From NCBI RefSeq assembly GCF_026151655.1, contig NZ_JAMQPN010000005.1, positions 124,001-188,000 on the forward strand: DNA of 64,000 bases, in the 5' to 3' direction. Under the pieces are notes generated by a model. That model did no database searches and was not told where the DNA came from. It was given only the letters and a program-made list of their open reading frames with translations. This DNA is from Leptospira soteropolitanensis. Its GTDB lineage: Bacteria > Spirochaetota > Leptospiria > Leptospirales > Leptospiraceae. Both the position numbers and the translations under genes were made by a program. Positions 35,126-43,485 of the stretch are shown piece after piece. Position 1 is the first letter of the stretch, and each line of letters begins with the position of its first letter.

Positions 35126-36869
35126 AAAAGAAAAATACTAACCCCACAATTCCCATGTACAAATAAGAAAGTAAGTTTCCATATAACCTATAAAATGTCA
35201 TTTCCCCTGGAATCACTTGTACTTTTTTGCGAATCACAGCGGTCGTTTCAATAGGAGTAAAATCATTATCGATATTACGGCCGAGATGATCTGTAAAAAC
35301 CGACGTTCCTGAATTTGTAGACCTAACAATCCATTTGCGAAATTCGATAGCCCTAAGCCGTCCCAAAGTATGGTGCTGATAGGACTCTACTGAGTTCCCA
35401 TACCACTTATCATTGGTAACATTGACAATGAAATCAGGATCTCCCTCAAACTTTCTCACGAATTCAGAAATGATAACTTCATAACAAATCAAAGGCAAAA
35501 AACTTCCAATTTGTTTTTCTTCCACTTTGTCTTTGGAATAATACTCCCTAACCCCAGCAGGACCCATCGTCACTGTATCTTCAAAGTGCAGATCCTTTGT
35601 TTGCGTAGAAGCTGTCTTTCTTGGTTCATAATAGGGAATTAAATTAAGATTAGTTCCCGGTGCAAATTGCCCCGTTTGTCCAGACAGTGCATACATCCAT
35701 TCAAAAGGCATGTATTCGCCAAAGATTAGTAAAAAAACTTTTTGATAACTATTCCGTCTTTCTCCATTCGGATTCATAATCACCGAAGAATTATACATAC
35801 GAACATCTCGTCTGGAAATACGGCCATTAGATTCTGTCTTTGCTAAATCGGCATCCAACTCATTATAAAAAACGTTAGTCCCATGACGTAAACTAATGAT
35901 AGCCATTAACGATTCGAATTGGTGCCAATAAATACGACTAAACCGGGTCACTTCTGTATCGTGAGTTGTAAAAAATGGAACACCTGATTCAGGTAATACA
36001 ACTAAATCCGCAGGTGTCCCTTTCAATTCCTTCTCAGTCATTACATCGATTCGGTTCATCAAGTTGCGAATCTCTTCTGCAGGATTACGTCCGTCGCGAA
36101 ATTCCAAAGGGGCATTTGGCTGCACGATTAATACATCCCTTTCGGCAATCGGCTTCACATTCGACCATTTTTGGAATAAATAATACCCATTTCCAAAAAA
36201 CAAAATGAGAACCAAAACAAAACTAACTGCACCAAACAAAAATTGTTTTTGAAAAGCTTTGTGTTTAGAAAGAAAACTTGTAATGAAACGATAAAAAGTT
36301 TTTGGTTTTCTAAGTAAAAATAAATAATAAGAAATAAAAAAAAGAAATGCGGATAGTCCGTACGCGCTCACATACTCTGCGTTTTGTGCCAAAATTTGGT
36401 TTTCAGCGACAACGTTTCCAAAATACCAAGGGAATACTTGCGGAGTAAAAAATTCTGCAAATAATATCGAAAAAGATGCAATAATAGGAAAAAATTTTCC
36501 CACCCGTTTTGCTAAAAAGGAAAATAACAAAAGATAAACAGGAAATTTAAAATTTAGTAAAATCGCAGAACCAATAAAAATAGGCACTGCCAAATACCAA
36601 TCAAACCCTCCGAATACGGTGGTCATATGATAAATCCAATGGAAGGAAACAAAATAAAATAGAATAGAAAAACCAAACCCATGATAAATGAGTTTCTTCC
36701 ATACCCCTCGATTTCGTTTTTCCACAAGGAAAAGACCAAAAGGAGCTAACCAAACAAAAAAAGGTAAATTTAAAGGAGCAAAAGAAAGAAAGGAAAATAC
36801 AGCAGTAATCGCATAACAAAAAACGGATATGAACCCTTCCCGTGAAATTAAAAAACGTACCAGTTTCAT
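35106..36869 (-). CDS. lnt: Apolipoprotein N-acyltransferase
   Basis: A 587-residue inner-membrane enzyme that adds the third acyl chain to lipoprotein N-termini. About seven membrane segments occupy residues ~1-240, then a nitrilase-like periplasmic domain carrying the catalytic triad: Glu in LVVLPESGVPFF (~291), Lys in SYQKVFLLIFGEYMPFE (~370) and Cys in LPLICYEVIISEF (~455), with a final membrane segment near 565. It is longer than the E. coli enzyme (512). Its end overlaps the next gene by 20 bases. Leptospira often has more than one Lnt-like protein, so redundancy is possible. Confidence 0.9.
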   Translation of the reverse strand: MKLVRFLISREGFISVFCYAITAVFSFLSFAPLNLPFFVWLAPFGLFLVEKRNRGVWKKLIYHGFGFSILFYFVSFHWIYHMTTVFGGFDWYLAVPIFIGSAILLNFKFPVYLLLFSFLAKRVGKFFPIIASFSILFAEFFTPQVFPWYFGNVVAENQILAQNAEYVSAYGLSAFLFFISYYLFLLRKPKTFYRFITSFLSKHKAFQKQFLFGAVSFVLVLILFFGNGYYLFQKWSNVKPIAERDVLIVQPNAPLEFRDGRNPAEEIRNLMNRIDVMTEKELKGTPADLVVLPESGVPFFTTHDTEVTRFSRIYWHQFESLMAIISLRHGTNVFYNELDADLAKTESNGRISRRDVRMYNSSVIMNPNGERRNSYQKVFLLIFGEYMPFEWMYALSGQTGQFAPGTNLNLIPYYEPRKTASTQTKDLHFEDTVTMGPAGVREYYSKDKVEEKQIGSFLPLICYEVIISEFVRKFEGDPDFIVNVTNDKWYGNSVESYQHHTLGRLRAIEFRKWIVRSTNSGTSVFTDHLGRNIDNDFTPIETTAVIRKKVQVIPGEMTFYRLYGNLLSYLYMGIVGLVFFFYAKRNP

Positions 36870-36893
36870 ACCCGTTAGACTACAAAAAATTAA

Positions 36894-37931
36894 TTACGAT
36901 TTGTTGTAGTTATTGTTACCGTTTTGTACTTTTGTAAAAATCATTTTACCAGCAGCTGTTTGGATGATACTAGTGACTACCACTCGCACATCTTTTCCAA
37001 CTAAGTGACCGCCGTTTTCAATCACCACCATAGTCCCATCTTCTAAGTAACCAATCCCTTGGTTTTCATCCTTTCCTTCTTTAATAACGGAAATTTGGAA
37101 TTCTTCGCCAGGAAGAACTACTGGTTTTAATGCATTGGCAAGATTGTTTAAGTTAAGGACACGAACCCCTTGCAACTCAGCCACTTTATTTAAGTTAAAG
37201 TCGTTGGTAACAACAGCGCCTCCCGTATCACGAGCTAATTTGACAAGTTTTGCATCCACTTCTCTCGTATCAGAGTAATCTGTATAAGTGATCTTAACTT
37301 CAATGGATCCTTTTCTTTGGAGTTTGTTCAACATCTCAAGCCCACGGCGCCCGCGTGCTCTTTTAATAGGATCAGAAGAATCAGAAATAAGTTGGATTTC
37401 TCTTAAAACAAAGTTTGGTAAAATGAGTGGGCCATCTAAGAAGTGAGTATCAGCAATATCCAAGATACGACCATCGATCACAACTGAGGTGTCTAAAATT
37501 TTGTCTTTAATTTGCGTGTTGCCAGTTTCGAGACCAGGAATTTGGAAACTAGAACCTGGAGTCCCACTTCCACCGCCAAAAATAGCAAGTCCTGGTTTTT
37601 TTGCAAATGCCACTCCCGTTTTGATTCCTGTTAAAAACAATAGGACTGCCACAAAGATGGCAATAGATTTAAATCCGTAATCATTTAAAAGACTGACAGG
37701 GAAAGCGGCTATGGACAACCCAAGGAGGGCCCCAATGCTAGCACAAAGTACTACATCTGCTTTGATTTCAGGGAATAACTTTCTTTCACCTAACGCGAGG
37801 AATAAGGCATAAAGAAAAATGATTCCAGCAAGCGTCCCCGCCAAAACGAGGTTTTGCGATTCCGAATATAAGAAGAAAAATGATACCGAAGAGACGAGAA
37901 TCGTCCCAAGGGCTGAAAGTAAGTGTTTCAT
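36894..37931 (-). CDS. PIN/TRAM domain membrane protein
   Basis: A 345-residue protein of the YacL type. Four membrane segments (~1-115) precede a PIN nuclease fold: [17 protein letters not shown] (~148), [10 protein letters not shown] and [17 protein letters not shown] (acidic residues for metal). A C-terminal TRAM domain (~275-335) follows. This family is membrane-bound and presumed to cut or bind RNA. It lies 24 bases from lnt and 39 bases from carD. Family assignment is secure; substrate is unknown. Confidence 0.88.
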   Translation of the reverse strand: MKHLLSALGTILVSSVSFFFLYSESQNLVLAGTLAGIIFLYALFLALGERKLFPEIKADVVLCASIGALLGLSIAAFPVSLLNDYGFKSIAIFVAVLLFLTGIKTGVAFAKKPGLAIFGGGSGTPGSSFQIPGLETGNTQIKDKILDTSVVIDGRILDIADTHFLDGPLILPNFVLREIQLISDSSDPIKRARGRRGLEMLNKLQRKGSIEVKITYTDYSDTREVDAKLVKLARDTGGAVVTNDFNLNKVAELQGVRVLNLNNLANALKPVVLPGEEFQISVIKEGKDENQGIGYLEDGTMVVIENGGHLVGKDVRVVVTSIIQTAAGKMIFTKVQNGNNNYNKS

Positions 37932-37970
37932 AACTCAATCCTTGTAAAAGAGTTGAGCAAAAACGGAAGT

Positions 37971-38552
37971 CTATTCTAAATCTAGATCATCATCCAATTC
38001 TTTTGGAGGTGGTGGTGGAGCCATACCTTGCACTGAAGCTGCCAGCACATCGGAAACTATGTTTCCTGCTTCTTCTTGGGGTACACCCTTACTCAATGCA
38101 ATTTCCATCTTTACTAAATTATAGGCGCTCTCATAGAGCTTTCTTTCCATAATGGAAAGTTCTTTGCCATAGGCACGTCTGTAAAGATTACGGCAAACAT
38201 CAGCCACTTCGAAAATGGAACCAGATTTGATCTTGTTCATATTGTTCTGGTAACGGACCTTCCAGTCCTCTTCCGTGTCGACCTCATCCTTTTTTAGGAG
38301 AGTGAGAACTTTTTTGATCTCTTTTTTATCAATGATCGACCGGATACCCACATCCATTGCCCGATCCACAGGGATAGAGACCTTCATTTTGGAACCTTGA
38401 ATTTCCAAACTGTAACAGTCCTTTTTCTTCCCCAGAATCAGCTTTTTCGCAACTTCTGTGACTTCACCTACTCCATGAATAGGGTATACAACGTAGTCCC
38501 CCACCTTGAATTTAGGCTCTTTAGTTTTTTCGTTTAGTTTTTTTGTAGCCAA
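37971..38552 (-). CDS. carD: CarD family transcriptional regulator
   Basis: A 193-residue CarD protein. The N-terminal RNA-polymerase-interacting domain is seen in [20 protein letters not shown] (~15-34), followed by a helical DNA-binding C-terminal domain (~85-180). CarD binds the RNA polymerase beta subunit and stabilises open promoter complexes, often at rRNA promoters. The start is TTG 38552; no ATG fits. A strong sigma-70-type promoter sits about 40 bases upstream. The unusual Pro run ([12 protein letters not shown]) is at the C-terminal end. Confidence 0.9.
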   Translation of the reverse strand: MATKKLNEKTKEPKFKVGDYVVYPIHGVGEVTEVAKKLILGKKKDCYSLEIQGSKMKVSIPVDRAMDVGIRSIIDKKEIKKVLTLLKKDEVDTEEDWKVRYQNNMNKIKSGSIFEVADVCRNLYRRAYGKELSIMERKLYESAYNLVKMEIALSKGVPQEEAGNIVSDVLAASVQGMAPPPPPKELDDDLDLE

Positions 38553-38589
38553 GTAAGTATAATAACTTCCGTAAATACTCTTGTCCTTT

Positions 38590-38617
38590 AGTATACCTGA
38601 AAATTGACGAATGTCAA
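38590..38617 (-). promoter_or_regulatory. Strong sigma-70 promoter of carD
   Basis: On the minus strand TTGACA (38617-38612) and TATACT (38595-38590) are separated by 16 bases. Transcription should start near 38583, leaving a leader of about 30 bases before the TTG start. It is the best promoter match in the window on the sense strand of a gene. Confidence 0.75.
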
Positions 38618-38636
38618 GGAAGTTGGGAAAAATAGT

Positions 38637-39248
38637 TCAGAATCGAATGGTTTTTACTTGGGCGTCGGTCAATGTGGGCAGTTTCGACTTCACTGCTTCT
38701 AAAGTTTCTTTCGCATCATCCAATCGATAGAAATACCCTGCAAAAAGTTTCCCCGTAGAGGTACGGAAAATCCTTCCACGCAAAGAGGGGTTGGCATCAA
38801 TCAATTGTTTTCCGACAGCTACCGCTTCTTCCGGTGTAAAATCCCCAATTTGAACCATATAGTTGATTTGGTCATTTTTGGGAGGGAATTTCAAAGTGGC
38901 TGGAAACGGAGACCCAGAAGGAGAATCAGTTCCTTGTGAACCTGTTTCTTCCTGGTTTCCTCCCTCTTCTTTGGATTCAGACAATTTGGGCGCTGGCAAT
39001 TTATGAGTGCCTACATTCGAAAATGATGTTTCCGAGTTTTCTTTAAATTTTGTTTCTTTTTGTCCGAGTTGGATTCCTACCACCATCCCTGAAGTAAAAA
39101 GTAAGATCCCACCAATCAGAAGGATAAATGCTGATTTTGGCTTTTGAGTATTTCCTAAATAGGAATGTGTTTGGGGAGAATAGGAGGGAACCTCGCCTTC
39201 AAAGGGCCGGCCGGACCTAAGCTTTCTGGAATAATCTATATTTTGCAT
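38637..39248 (-). CDS. SPOR-domain membrane protein
   Basis: A 203-residue bitopic protein. A cytoplasmic tail (~1-38) is followed by one membrane segment (AFILLIGGILLFTSGMVVGI, ~40-60), a Pro/Ser/Glu-rich periplasmic linker and a SPOR domain (~130-203: INYMVQIGDFTPEEAVAVGK, then GYFYRLDDAKETLEAV). SPOR domains bind denuded peptidoglycan at division sites. It is the upstream neighbour of carD, divergent from the methyltransferase gene. Confidence 0.85.
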   Translation of the reverse strand: MQNIDYSRKLRSGRPFEGEVPSYSPQTHSYLGNTQKPKSAFILLIGGILLFTSGMVVGIQLGQKETKFKENSETSFSNVGTHKLPAPKLSESKEEGGNQEETGSQGTDSPSGSPFPATLKFPPKNDQINYMVQIGDFTPEEAVAVGKQLIDANPSLRGRIFRTSTGKLFAGYFYRLDDAKETLEAVKSKLPTLTDAQVKTIRF

Positions 39249-39393
39249 GGGCGTTCCGGTATCTCTATTACTCTAATTGTCGGATAACAAATCAAAAAAA
39301 TAGAATGGTTTTTTATAAAATACAAATGAAGAACGAATGGATGGTTCGTAGTTGAAAGCACTAACTGTCTTTCTAAAGTGATATTATAGAATC

Positions 39394-40020
39394 ATGAATT
39401 GCCCCCTTTGCGAATCTAAATCAAATCTGTTTTTTACAAATCGGTTTCGCTCCTACCTTAGGTGCAAAAATTGCCTTTCTGTTTTTATGGATTCAAAATT
39501 TTGGCCAAACGCTCAGGAAGAAAAAAAAAGGTATCTAGAACACAATAACGATGTAGAAGACACTCGTTACCAAAATTTTTTAAAGCCAATTGTGGATCAG
39601 GTTATAACAAACCAAAAAGTTACAGACAAAGGTCTAGATTATGGTGCAGGTCCGGGCCCAGTGGTCCAATACCTATTAGAACAAGCTGGATTCAAAATAA
39701 AACTTTTCGATCCTTTTTTCCATAATCACGTAGACAATTTATATCAAACTTATGATTATATTATTCTTACAGAAGTAGTCGAACACTTTCATAACCCAAA
39801 ATTTGAGTTTGAAAAATTGATAAAATTACTAAACGAAAGCGGAAATCTATATATACTTACTCATCCGTACGATGACTCGATCAATTTCGAAAAATGGTAT
39901 TATAAAAATGACCAAACACATACTTTTTTTTATACCAAAGATTCATTCGAATGGATTCGAAATCACTTTGGTTTTAATCACTTAGAGATTGGAGGTCGAA
40001 TCATTCGATTTATAAAATAG
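39394..40020 (+). CDS. Class I SAM-dependent methyltransferase
   Basis: A 208-residue methyltransferase of the Methyltransf_23 type. It begins with a zinc-ribbon pattern (CPLCESKSNLFFTN, CKNCLSVFMDSKFWP) and contains the SAM motif GLDYGAGPGPVVQYLLE (~88), then EVVEHFHNPKFEFEKL (~128). The acceptor is unknown. The gene is noticeably AT-richer than its neighbours (Asn/Lys/Tyr/Ile codons ending in A or T), which may mean transfer or relaxed selection. It lies alone between divergent SPOR and convergent SpoIIE genes. Confidence 0.85.
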   Translation: MNCPLCESKSNLFFTNRFRSYLRCKNCLSVFMDSKFWPNAQEEKKRYLEHNNDVEDTRYQNFLKPIVDQVITNQKVTDKGLDYGAGPGPVVQYLLEQAGFKIKLFDPFFHNHVDNLYQTYDYIILTEVVEHFHNPKFEFEKLIKLLNESGNLYILTHPYDDSINFEKWYYKNDQTHTFFYTKDSFEWIRNHFGFNHLEIGGRIIRFIK

Positions 40021-40079
40021 GATGTATAATACCAAAGGACTCTTCTCAAGTTTAAAATTAATACCTATTGAAAGTTTTT

Positions 40080-42032
40080 TTAAGTTTTTTCTTTTAATTC
40101 GACTAATTTTGCGTTATTAGGTTCTAGTGCTTCGATTTGTTTGAGTATGTATACAAAGCGGTCCCTATCTCCGCTAAGCCGACAAACGTCCGCTAAATGA
40201 ATCAAGTTTCCGATATTTGAGGGCTGTCGCAACCTGACCCTTTCGCTCAACTCTTGCGATTCCTCCAAAAAAGATTTTGATTTGTGAATTGAATACAATC
40301 GTTTGTATAAAACCGAGGTATGAAACATCCATCTTGTATCGGATGGAAAATTTTCCAACGCCAAACTTGCATATTCCATTGCTTTTAACAAAACGCCTTC
40401 TTTTTCATATAATCTAGTGATATATTTTAATTCCTTAATCGATATTTCTAAGGCGGAATTATATGACAAAAGTACATCCAAAGCTTTACTATATTGTTTT
40501 AGTTTGATTAGTTTTTTAGCTTCATCCCAGTAAACTCCTGGTTTAGAAAAAGGACCAAGCTTATATTCCAATGAAATCAAACTTAAATCATCTGAAAACT
40601 TCCCTTTTGTTTTCAATACGGAGATCACGTTATTCAAATCTCCACCTGATTCTTCAAGGCAATTTAAAATTAGATTTTGATCCTCATTGATTTCACGATA
40701 CCTTCCTGATTCAGATATGACTAAATCATCCTTTCCGTCTGAACCACAAATAATTTTATCCCCTTTCTGCATCTGAAAAACAGAAATGAATCGATTGGTT
40801 GGAACTTCCATCACCCCCAATTTATAATAATGAATTTCATCTTCAATAAACCTTGCTTTCCCATCTCGATATAAAATAACCCATGGATGTTCCAAATTTA
40901 TAAAATATAAAGTTCCCGTTGATTCTTCAAGTAGTCCGAGAACCGCCGAGACCAACATGGCTCCATCAAAAGTTTCAAATATTTTCTGAAGATCCAAATA
41001 ACAATCGTGTAACCATCTTTCGGGAGACCTATTCGAAGAAGATGGATCCATTTTCGAACGAATAACTATAGAATTATAAACAGCCCCAAGGACAATGGCA
41101 CCACCTGCACCTTGGATCGACTTACCCATTGCATCTCCATTAATAAAGGCTTTGTATCGTTTTCCTTGTAAGATCAAATTATAAACAGATACATAATCAC
41201 CACCTAACTGATATTCCTTATTTCTAAATTTGAATTTTTTATATTGATTCACAATCGTTTCTATATGCAAAGCATTGCCGTCAGTTTCATGACCTAACAA
41301 TGGCTCCAAAAGCAACGACGTTAGAAAATAATCTCCATCCTGCTGTGACTTTAAGGATTGAATTTCATCTACAGTTTTAGTAACTTCTTCATTTTTATTA
41401 ATAATTCTTTTGTGGTTTAAAAAAGAATGGAACCGATATCTTTCCATAATTAAACCACTGAAAATACCGAGAACGTAACTAATCGCAAGGTTTTGCATTG
41501 AATAGTTTGCAGAAGCTGTGTCTAAATCCGGCTTATAAACAATGACAGAAATAAAAAAAATCAAAATCGATATAGGATAATAGATGAATAATGTTTTTCT
41601 TGGGAGTGGCAAAAAGGGAAGGATCATCACGAGCATCTGGTATCCAGAAACATAAGCTGCATCATCTGCGATCCGACCCGTATAATACGCAGCCGTAAAC
41701 AATAGATATGCGTATGTTAAATACGCCCAGGTAAGTCCTTCCCAAGAGGAAAATTTATTTTTAAAATGATTATATATGATAAAAACTATATAGGAAAAAC
41801 AAAAGAGACTATATCCAATACGGAAATAGAAAAGTTCAGGGAATTCGGGATGAAGTTTGGCATCAGTATCAAATGCAAAACCTAACATTCCAAATACGCC
41901 AATGATACTTCCGGGGATTTGAATGATTCGTGTGTGTCTGTCTAATTCCTTAATATAATCGTCGTTATAGATTTTCCGCTCAGGAATTAGATCTAAAAAG
42001 AGAGATAAAATCGCCTTAAGATACTGATACAC
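40080..42032 (-). CDS. Receptor-type SpoIIE (PP2C) phosphatase with TPR tail
   Basis: A 650-residue protein from a GTG start. About six to seven membrane segments span residues ~30-210, a coiled coil follows (~205-230), then a PP2C/SpoIIE phosphatase with all acidic residues: LGGDYVSVY (~275), INGDAMGKSIQGAGGA (~300), SDGKDDL (~430) and SDDLSLISLEY (~480), and TPR repeats to the end. It shares QQDGDYFL and GDAMGKS motifs with the fusion protein at 2672-8386. It probably dephosphorylates STAS-domain proteins in response to a membrane signal. Transcribed alone, converging with the methyltransferase. Confidence 0.88.
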   Translation of the reverse strand: MYQYLKAILSLFLDLIPERKIYNDDYIKELDRHTRIIQIPGSIIGVFGMLGFAFDTDAKLHPEFPELFYFRIGYSLFCFSYIVFIIYNHFKNKFSSWEGLTWAYLTYAYLLFTAAYYTGRIADDAAYVSGYQMLVMILPFLPLPRKTLFIYYPISILIFFISVIVYKPDLDTASANYSMQNLAISYVLGIFSGLIMERYRFHSFLNHKRIINKNEEVTKTVDEIQSLKSQQDGDYFLTSLLLEPLLGHETDGNALHIETIVNQYKKFKFRNKEYQLGGDYVSVYNLILQGKRYKAFINGDAMGKSIQGAGGAIVLGAVYNSIVIRSKMDPSSSNRSPERWLHDCYLDLQKIFETFDGAMLVSAVLGLLEESTGTLYFINLEHPWVILYRDGKARFIEDEIHYYKLGVMEVPTNRFISVFQMQKGDKIICGSDGKDDLVISESGRYREINEDQNLILNCLEESGGDLNNVISVLKTKGKFSDDLSLISLEYKLGPFSKPGVYWDEAKKLIKLKQYSKALDVLLSYNSALEISIKELKYITRLYEKEGVLLKAMEYASLALENFPSDTRWMFHTSVLYKRLYSIHKSKSFLEESQELSERVRLRQPSNIGNLIHLADVCRLSGDRDRFVYILKQIEALEPNNAKLVELKEKT

Positions 42033-42048
42033 GATTCTTCATTAGACG

Positions 42049-42073
42049 AAAAAGCCCGCACGAGGGCGGGCTT
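42049..42073 (-). terminator. Intrinsic terminator of the cox operon
   Basis: AAGCCCGC (42052-42059) and GCGGGCTT (42066-42073) form an 8-base stem with a 6-base loop. On the minus strand five T residues follow. It lies between the cox IV gene and the SpoIIE gene, both minus-strand, so it separates the two transcripts. Confidence 0.82.
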
Positions 42074-42101
42074 CTTTGAAATAGTTTTGTAAATTTTTTT
42101 T

Positions 42102-42698
42102 CTAGAAGAAAGGTTTTGCTGGGAACTCTGTTGACGGAGCAATTCGTGAAATGATGTCTCCGAAAGAGAAAGCAAATAGCAATGCCAAAAAGGCAAAAGC
42201 CGAAAGGAAGATAACACGGTTCAACATATTATCATACTTTAAATGCATGAAGTAAGCCAAAACGAAAAAAGCTTTACAAGTTGCTACAGCCATTGCAACA
42301 ATCATGTTCCACTTTCCTAAATCGTATTGTGCTACCCAAACTGTAACAAAGGTTCCAAAGAATAGAGCCAAAAGAACAAATACATATGTTTTAATGGAGA
42401 TTACATGGTGATCATGTTCTTCTTCCTCTTCTCCATCTTCTACCCACATGGAAGCAGAAGCATGGTCTTCTTTGTGATCTTCATCACCCAATACAAATTT
42501 TAACAATTTGTTATCTTTGTTTTCTTCAGTAAATTTTGCAAATCGATCAGTTTGGAAGAACTGACCAAACCAGTTTACGATAAATCCTAAAATGGTAGCG
42601 GTTGCAATCCCTGGAGCAAAGATTCCAAATCCAAGAATTGGAGTGAAAACCGCCACAAGCGCAATGAAGTAAAGTCCGTAATTGATTACGTATTCCAT
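42102..42698 (-). CDS. Cytochrome c oxidase subunit IV-type protein
   Basis: A 198-residue small subunit of the caa3-type oxidase. Two membrane segments near the N-terminus (~8-45) are followed by a charged, His-rich loop (VEDGEEEEEHDHHVISIK, ~85-105) and three more segments (YVFVLLALFFGTFVTVW, IVAMAVATCKAFFVLAYFMHLKYD, VIFLSAFAFLALLFAFSF). The C-terminal half matches the prokaryotic subunit IV (CtaF/CoxIV) family; the N-terminal extension is unusual. Last gene of the cox operon; 13 bases after subunit III. Confidence 0.85.
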   Translation of the reverse strand: MEYVINYGLYFIALVAVFTPILGFGIFAPGIATATILGFIVNWFGQFFQTDRFAKFTEENKDNKLLKFVLGDEDHKEDHASASMWVEDGEEEEEHDHHVISIKTYVFVLLALFFGTFVTVWVAQYDLGKWNMIVAMAVATCKAFFVLAYFMHLKYDNMLNRVIFLSAFAFLALLFAFSFGDIISRIAPSTEFPAKPFF

Positions 42699-42711
42699 TC
42701 TATAATACCTT

Positions 42712-43485
42712 TTATCCTACCAAATAAAGAAGTGGGAAGAGGTAAATCCATACCAAGTCCACAACGTGCCAGAAAAGACCCACACCTTCCACAGGAGTGT
42801 AGTATTCAGGACCAACCTTTCTTCTTAAAGTTTTGATGAAAACCCAGAAGATTAGGAAAGCACCAGCTACCACGTGAACCCCGTGAAGACCAGTCATTAC
42901 AAAGTAAAATCCATAGAACATTTCCCATTTTGGTTGAGAGATCACTGCTTTCAAACGTGTGACTTCTTCTGCACTCACATGGTTTTTTTCAAGTTCAGCA
43001 GGGTTTTTAAGAAGAGCGGAAATTTTAGATTCACACTCAGCTCTTTTTCCACCAGCAGCACAAGAAGGATCCACAAGGGAAAATTTTCCAGGTACGGTTC
43101 CTACATGAAACTTGTGACTGTATTCAAAGTATTTAATTACCATGAAGGCACCAGCACAAGCAATCGTAAGAGCTAACATGATGGCAGCAATTTTATGCAA
43201 ACCACGTTGCACGTAATTAATTGCCGCAGCCATAGTGAAGGAACTGACAAGAAGGACCACTGTGTTTACAGCTCCCATTTTCCAATCCAATGTTTCCGAA
43301 CCGTTTTTGAAAACAGTTGGGTAAAGAGAATGATAGATGAGGTAACCTACGAAGAGGCCACCAAACATCAGGATCTCAGTGCAAAGGAATAACCAAATTC
43401 CTTGTTTGGAAGAGGCATATTGATGATCTGCACTCTTAAAATGGTGTTGGTGATGAAATTCACTTGAAGAACTAACGGAAGTCAT
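42712..43485 (-). CDS. ctaE: Cytochrome c oxidase subunit III
   Basis: A 257-residue subunit with about five membrane segments. The conserved WLFLCTEILMFGGLFVGYL (~32) and LFWHVVDLVWIYLFPLLYL (C-terminal) are clear. An insertion of ~45 residues (~125-170, with CAAGGKRAECESKISALLKN) lies between helices and is larger than usual. Subunit III stabilises the catalytic core and feeds protons. Its start overlaps ctaD by 14 bases. Confidence 0.93.
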   Translation of the reverse strand: MTSVSSSSEFHHQHHFKSADHQYASSKQGIWLFLCTEILMFGGLFVGYLIYHSLYPTVFKNGSETLDWKMGAVNTVVLLVSSFTMAAAINYVQRGLHKIAAIMLALTIACAGAFMVIKYFEYSHKFHVGTVPGKFSLVDPSCAAGGKRAECESKISALLKNPAELEKNHVSAEEVTRLKAVISQPKWEMFYGFYFVMTGLHGVHVVAGAFLIFWVFIKTLRRKVGPEYYTPVEGVGLFWHVVDLVWIYLFPLLYLVG

